Positions 62,310 to 64,000 of a stretch of 64,000 nucleotides of DNA are shown here, in pieces. Positions within the stretch are counted from its first letter, which is position 1; every line of letters starts with the position of its first letter. The position numbers and the translations under genes were made by a program. Below the pieces are notes generated by a model, which saw nothing but the letters and a program-made list of their open reading frames with translations, ran no database searches and was not told where the DNA came from. Source of the stretch: Haloarcula sp. CBA1129 (GTDB lineage Archaea > Halobacteriota > Halobacteria > Halobacteriales > Haloarculaceae); the NCBI RefSeq assembly GCF_008729015.1, contig NZ_RKSM01000001.1:3162001-3226000 (forward strand), in the 5' to 3' direction.

Positions 62310-63308
62310 ATGAATATGCTCGTTGAGGGTGAGTGGCGGACCGACGCGTACGAAACAACGAACGAGGACGGGGCCTTCGACCGGCAGGACACGACCTTCC
62401 GAGGCCGGGTGGAGGACGACCCCGACGCACGATTCCAGCCCGAAGCTGGCCGGTATCATCTCTATGCCTGCCGCGCCTGTCCGTGGGCCCACCGGATTCT
62501 GGTCGCCCGGAAGCTGCTGGGACTCGAAGACGCCATCACCGTCGACTACGTCGACCCATATCGCGGTGAGGACGGCTGGCAGTTCACGCCCGAGAAGGAG
62601 GGCTGCACGCCGGACACGGTCAACGGGTCGGACTACCTCCGCGAGGTCTACGTCGAAGCCGACCCCGACGCGACCTGTCGCGTGACGGTCCCGGTGCTGT
62701 GGGACAAGCAGGAGGAGACCATCGTCAACAACGAATCCGAGGAGATTCTCCGGATGCTCGACACCGAGTTCGACGACGTGGCTGACAACGACGTGGACCT
62801 CTACCCTGAAGGCTACCAAGCGGAAGTCGATGACATCATTGACGACATCTACGAGCCGATCAACAACGGCGTCTACCGCTGTGGCTTTGCTGACAGCCAG
62901 TCGGCCTACGACGAGGCTGTCGAAGAGCTGTTCGACGCCTTAGACCACTGGGATGCCGTGCTCGAAGACCAGCGTTTCCTCGCCGGCGACCGCCTGACCG
63001 AGGCGGACATCTGTCTGTTCACGACGCTCGTCCGCTTCGACGAAGTGTATCACACCCACTTCATGTGCAACCACAAGCTCATCCGCGAGTACGACAACCT
63101 CTGGCCGTACCTCCGAGACCTCTACCAGCTCCCCGGCGTCGCCGAGACGGTGAACATGGACCACATCACGGAGCACTACTACACCACCCACCCCGACGTG
63201 AGCCCGAAGCGAATCGTCCCGATGGGGCCCGACCCCGACTTCGAGGCTGTCCACGACCGCGACGAACTGGCGGGCGACCTCCCCGAGACGCTGTTCCCGA
63301 CGGCGTAA
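62310..63308 (+). CDS. Glutathionyl-hydroquinone-reductase-like (GST omega) protein
   Basis: A 332-aa protein with the layout of glutathionyl-hydroquinone reductases (Xi-class glutathione transferases, YqjG/ECM4). It has RYHLYACRACPWAHRILVARKL with the catalytic Cys-Pro-Trp near residue 57, VPVLWDKQEETIVNNESEEI, and the C-terminal FLAGDRLTEADICLFTTLVRFD helix bundle. In bacteria it reduces glutathionyl-hydroquinones. Haloarchaea contain gamma-glutamylcysteine rather than glutathione, so the cofactor here is likely that thiol. Start at 62310; the next ATG two codons later is an alternative. Confidence 0.92.
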   Translation: MNMLVEGEWRTDAYETTNEDGAFDRQDTTFRGRVEDDPDARFQPEAGRYHLYACRACPWAHRILVARKLLGLEDAITVDYVDPYRGEDGWQFTPEKEGCTPDTVNGSDYLREVYVEADPDATCRVTVPVLWDKQEETIVNNESEEILRMLDTEFDDVADNDVDLYPEGYQAEVDDIIDDIYEPINNGVYRCGFADSQSAYDEAVEELFDALDHWDAVLEDQRFLAGDRLTEADICLFTTLVRFDEVYHTHFMCNHKLIREYDNLWPYLRDLYQLPGVAETVNMDHITEHYYTTHPDVSPKRIVPMGPDPDFEAVHDRDELAGDLPETLFPTA

Positions 63309-63380
63309 GCGACGGCTGGCCGATATCGAACGCTGAGCTGACGCTGCTTCTTTTATACACCCAGTTCTCACCTGTGTTCA

Positions 63381-63884
63381 ATGAGTCGGGTAGATGGACG
63401 AAGCCGGGGCGTAAGTCCGGTTATCGGCGTCGTCATTCTCGTCGGCATTGCTGCTATTCTTGCTGCCACCATCGGTGTGTTCGCGCTCGGCTTCAGCGAG
63501 CAGCGACCCACGCAGGCCCCGCAGGTCGCTATCGTGGCCGACTACAGCGAGCGGACCACCGGCAACGGGGAGTATCTGAATCTCAGCTTCAAAAGCGGCG
63601 AGACCGTCTACAGGGACTCTCTCTCGGTTGTTGTGACGGGCGCGAAAACCTCCGGTGGCAGCGACGTGACGCTGGACACCGACCCGATACAGGCACAGGC
63701 CGCGACGCGGATTACATCGGGCACCCGGATTACGATACATCAGGGCCACTTTTCCGGGACCGGTGGCGGGTCGTATCTGGACCTGAGCGACGCGACGCTT
63801 CGTCTGGTCTGGAACCCGACGAACGAACCGGAGTCTGAAACGTACGTCATCTACCGTTGGCCGGACCCGAGCCAGCGCAACTGA
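63381..63884 (+). CDS. Type IV pilin-like protein
   Basis: A 167-aa protein with a class III prepilin start: a positively charged leader, RSRGVSPVIGVVILVGIAAI, with PibD cleavage expected after the Gly at about residue 10, then a 20-residue hydrophobic helix. The rest is a beta-rich head with repeated Gly/Ser/Thr. It is likely a surface pilin for adhesion. It is probably leaderless, from the CTTTTATAC about 30 bases before the ATG. Confidence 0.88.
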   Translation: MSRVDGRSRGVSPVIGVVILVGIAAILAATIGVFALGFSEQRPTQAPQVAIVADYSERTTGNGEYLNLSFKSGETVYRDSLSVVVTGAKTSGGSDVTLDTDPIQAQAATRITSGTRITIHQGHFSGTGGGSYLDLSDATLRLVWNPTNEPESETYVIYRWPDPSQRN

Positions 63885-63920
63885 ACAGCTGCTTTGCCTC
63901 CGCTGTCGGACTGTCTCGCT

Positions 63921-64000
63921 TCACTCGGCCAGCGAGAGCGTGACCGCGTCGGTCTCGTAGTCCTCGATGAACGACCCGGAGCCGCCAAGCGAGACAGTCC
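63921..64000 (-). CDS. 3' end of a gene running off the window
   Basis: From the window edge on the minus strand an open frame reads TVSLGGSGSFIEDYETDAVT then LSLAE and a stop at 63921-63923. Only 25 residues are present, so the product cannot be named. The acidic composition fits a haloarchaeal protein, and the frame is open to the window edge. Confidence 0.45.
   Translation of the reverse strand, partial: TVSLGGSGSFIEDYETDAVTLSLAE

Overview
The window is a GC-rich chromosomal stretch of a halophilic archaeon. Its proteins are strongly acidic, the RNA polymerase large subunits are split the haloarchaeal way (B''/B' and A'/A''), many genes are leaderless, and Tat-type lipoprotein signals are common. 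The sum looks like Haloarcula or a close relative, but that genus call is an inference from general resemblance, not a search.

Layout. 1-8.3 kb: the rpoH-rpoB2-rpoB1-rpoA1-rpoA2-nusA transcription operon with overlapping or abutting genes. 8.3-11.1 kb: a small membrane protein and a chemotaxis-type transducer that interrupt the usual nusA-rps12 neighbourhood. 11.6-12.6 kb: rps12-rps7. 12.7-21.5 kb: a PQQ-type sugar dehydrogenase lipoprotein, a BioY-EcfA-EcfT biotin uptake operon, a very large REC/PAS/GAF histidine kinase, an HEXXH-motif protein and a cystathionine synthase/lyase. 21.8-29.2 kb: EF-2, a catalytically degenerate M48-like membrane protein, an ACT-domain/homoserine dehydrogenase pair, EF-1alpha, S10 and tRNA-Ala(CGC).

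29.22-46.40 kb: an integrated, about 17.2-kb provirus whose ends are a 15-bp direct repeat of the 3' end of tRNA-Ala. It reads as a sphaerolipovirus-like (SH1/HHIV-2/SNJ1-type) icosahedral, internal-membrane virus. It has an A32/FtsK-type packaging ATPase, then small membrane proteins, two adjacent major-capsid-like genes (176 and 241 aa, the VP7/VP4 arrangement), a run of small membrane/virion proteins, a 337-aa putative spike with an internal 53-aa duplication, and multi-pass membrane proteins. Nearly every structural-module gene overlaps the next by ATGA, GTGA or a few bases, so it reads as one translationally coupled unit. The right side carries a second, minimal tyrosine recombinase, an AT-richer lipoprotein gene, two phiH1-like winged-helix repressors divergent from a ribbon-helix-helix protein (a probable lysogeny switch), a run of small acidic proteins and the full-length integrase beside attR. 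I can name no replication protein in it.

46.6-64 kb: host genes again. These are EngB and Nog1 GTPases, DUF389 and SIMPL proteins, a five-copy 63-bp tandem repeat, an ASCH protein, a second REC-first histidine kinase, hisE, pdxT, a PrsW-type protease, riboflavin synthase, pgk and a bacterial-type gap, hsp20 and a universal stress gene (both with perfect palindromes over their TATA regions), an ATP-grasp ligase, L10e, a glutathionyl-hydroquinone-reductase-like protein, a type IV pilin, and the 3' end of one more gene. The annotation rests on reading translated sequence and motifs by eye; no database search was run.
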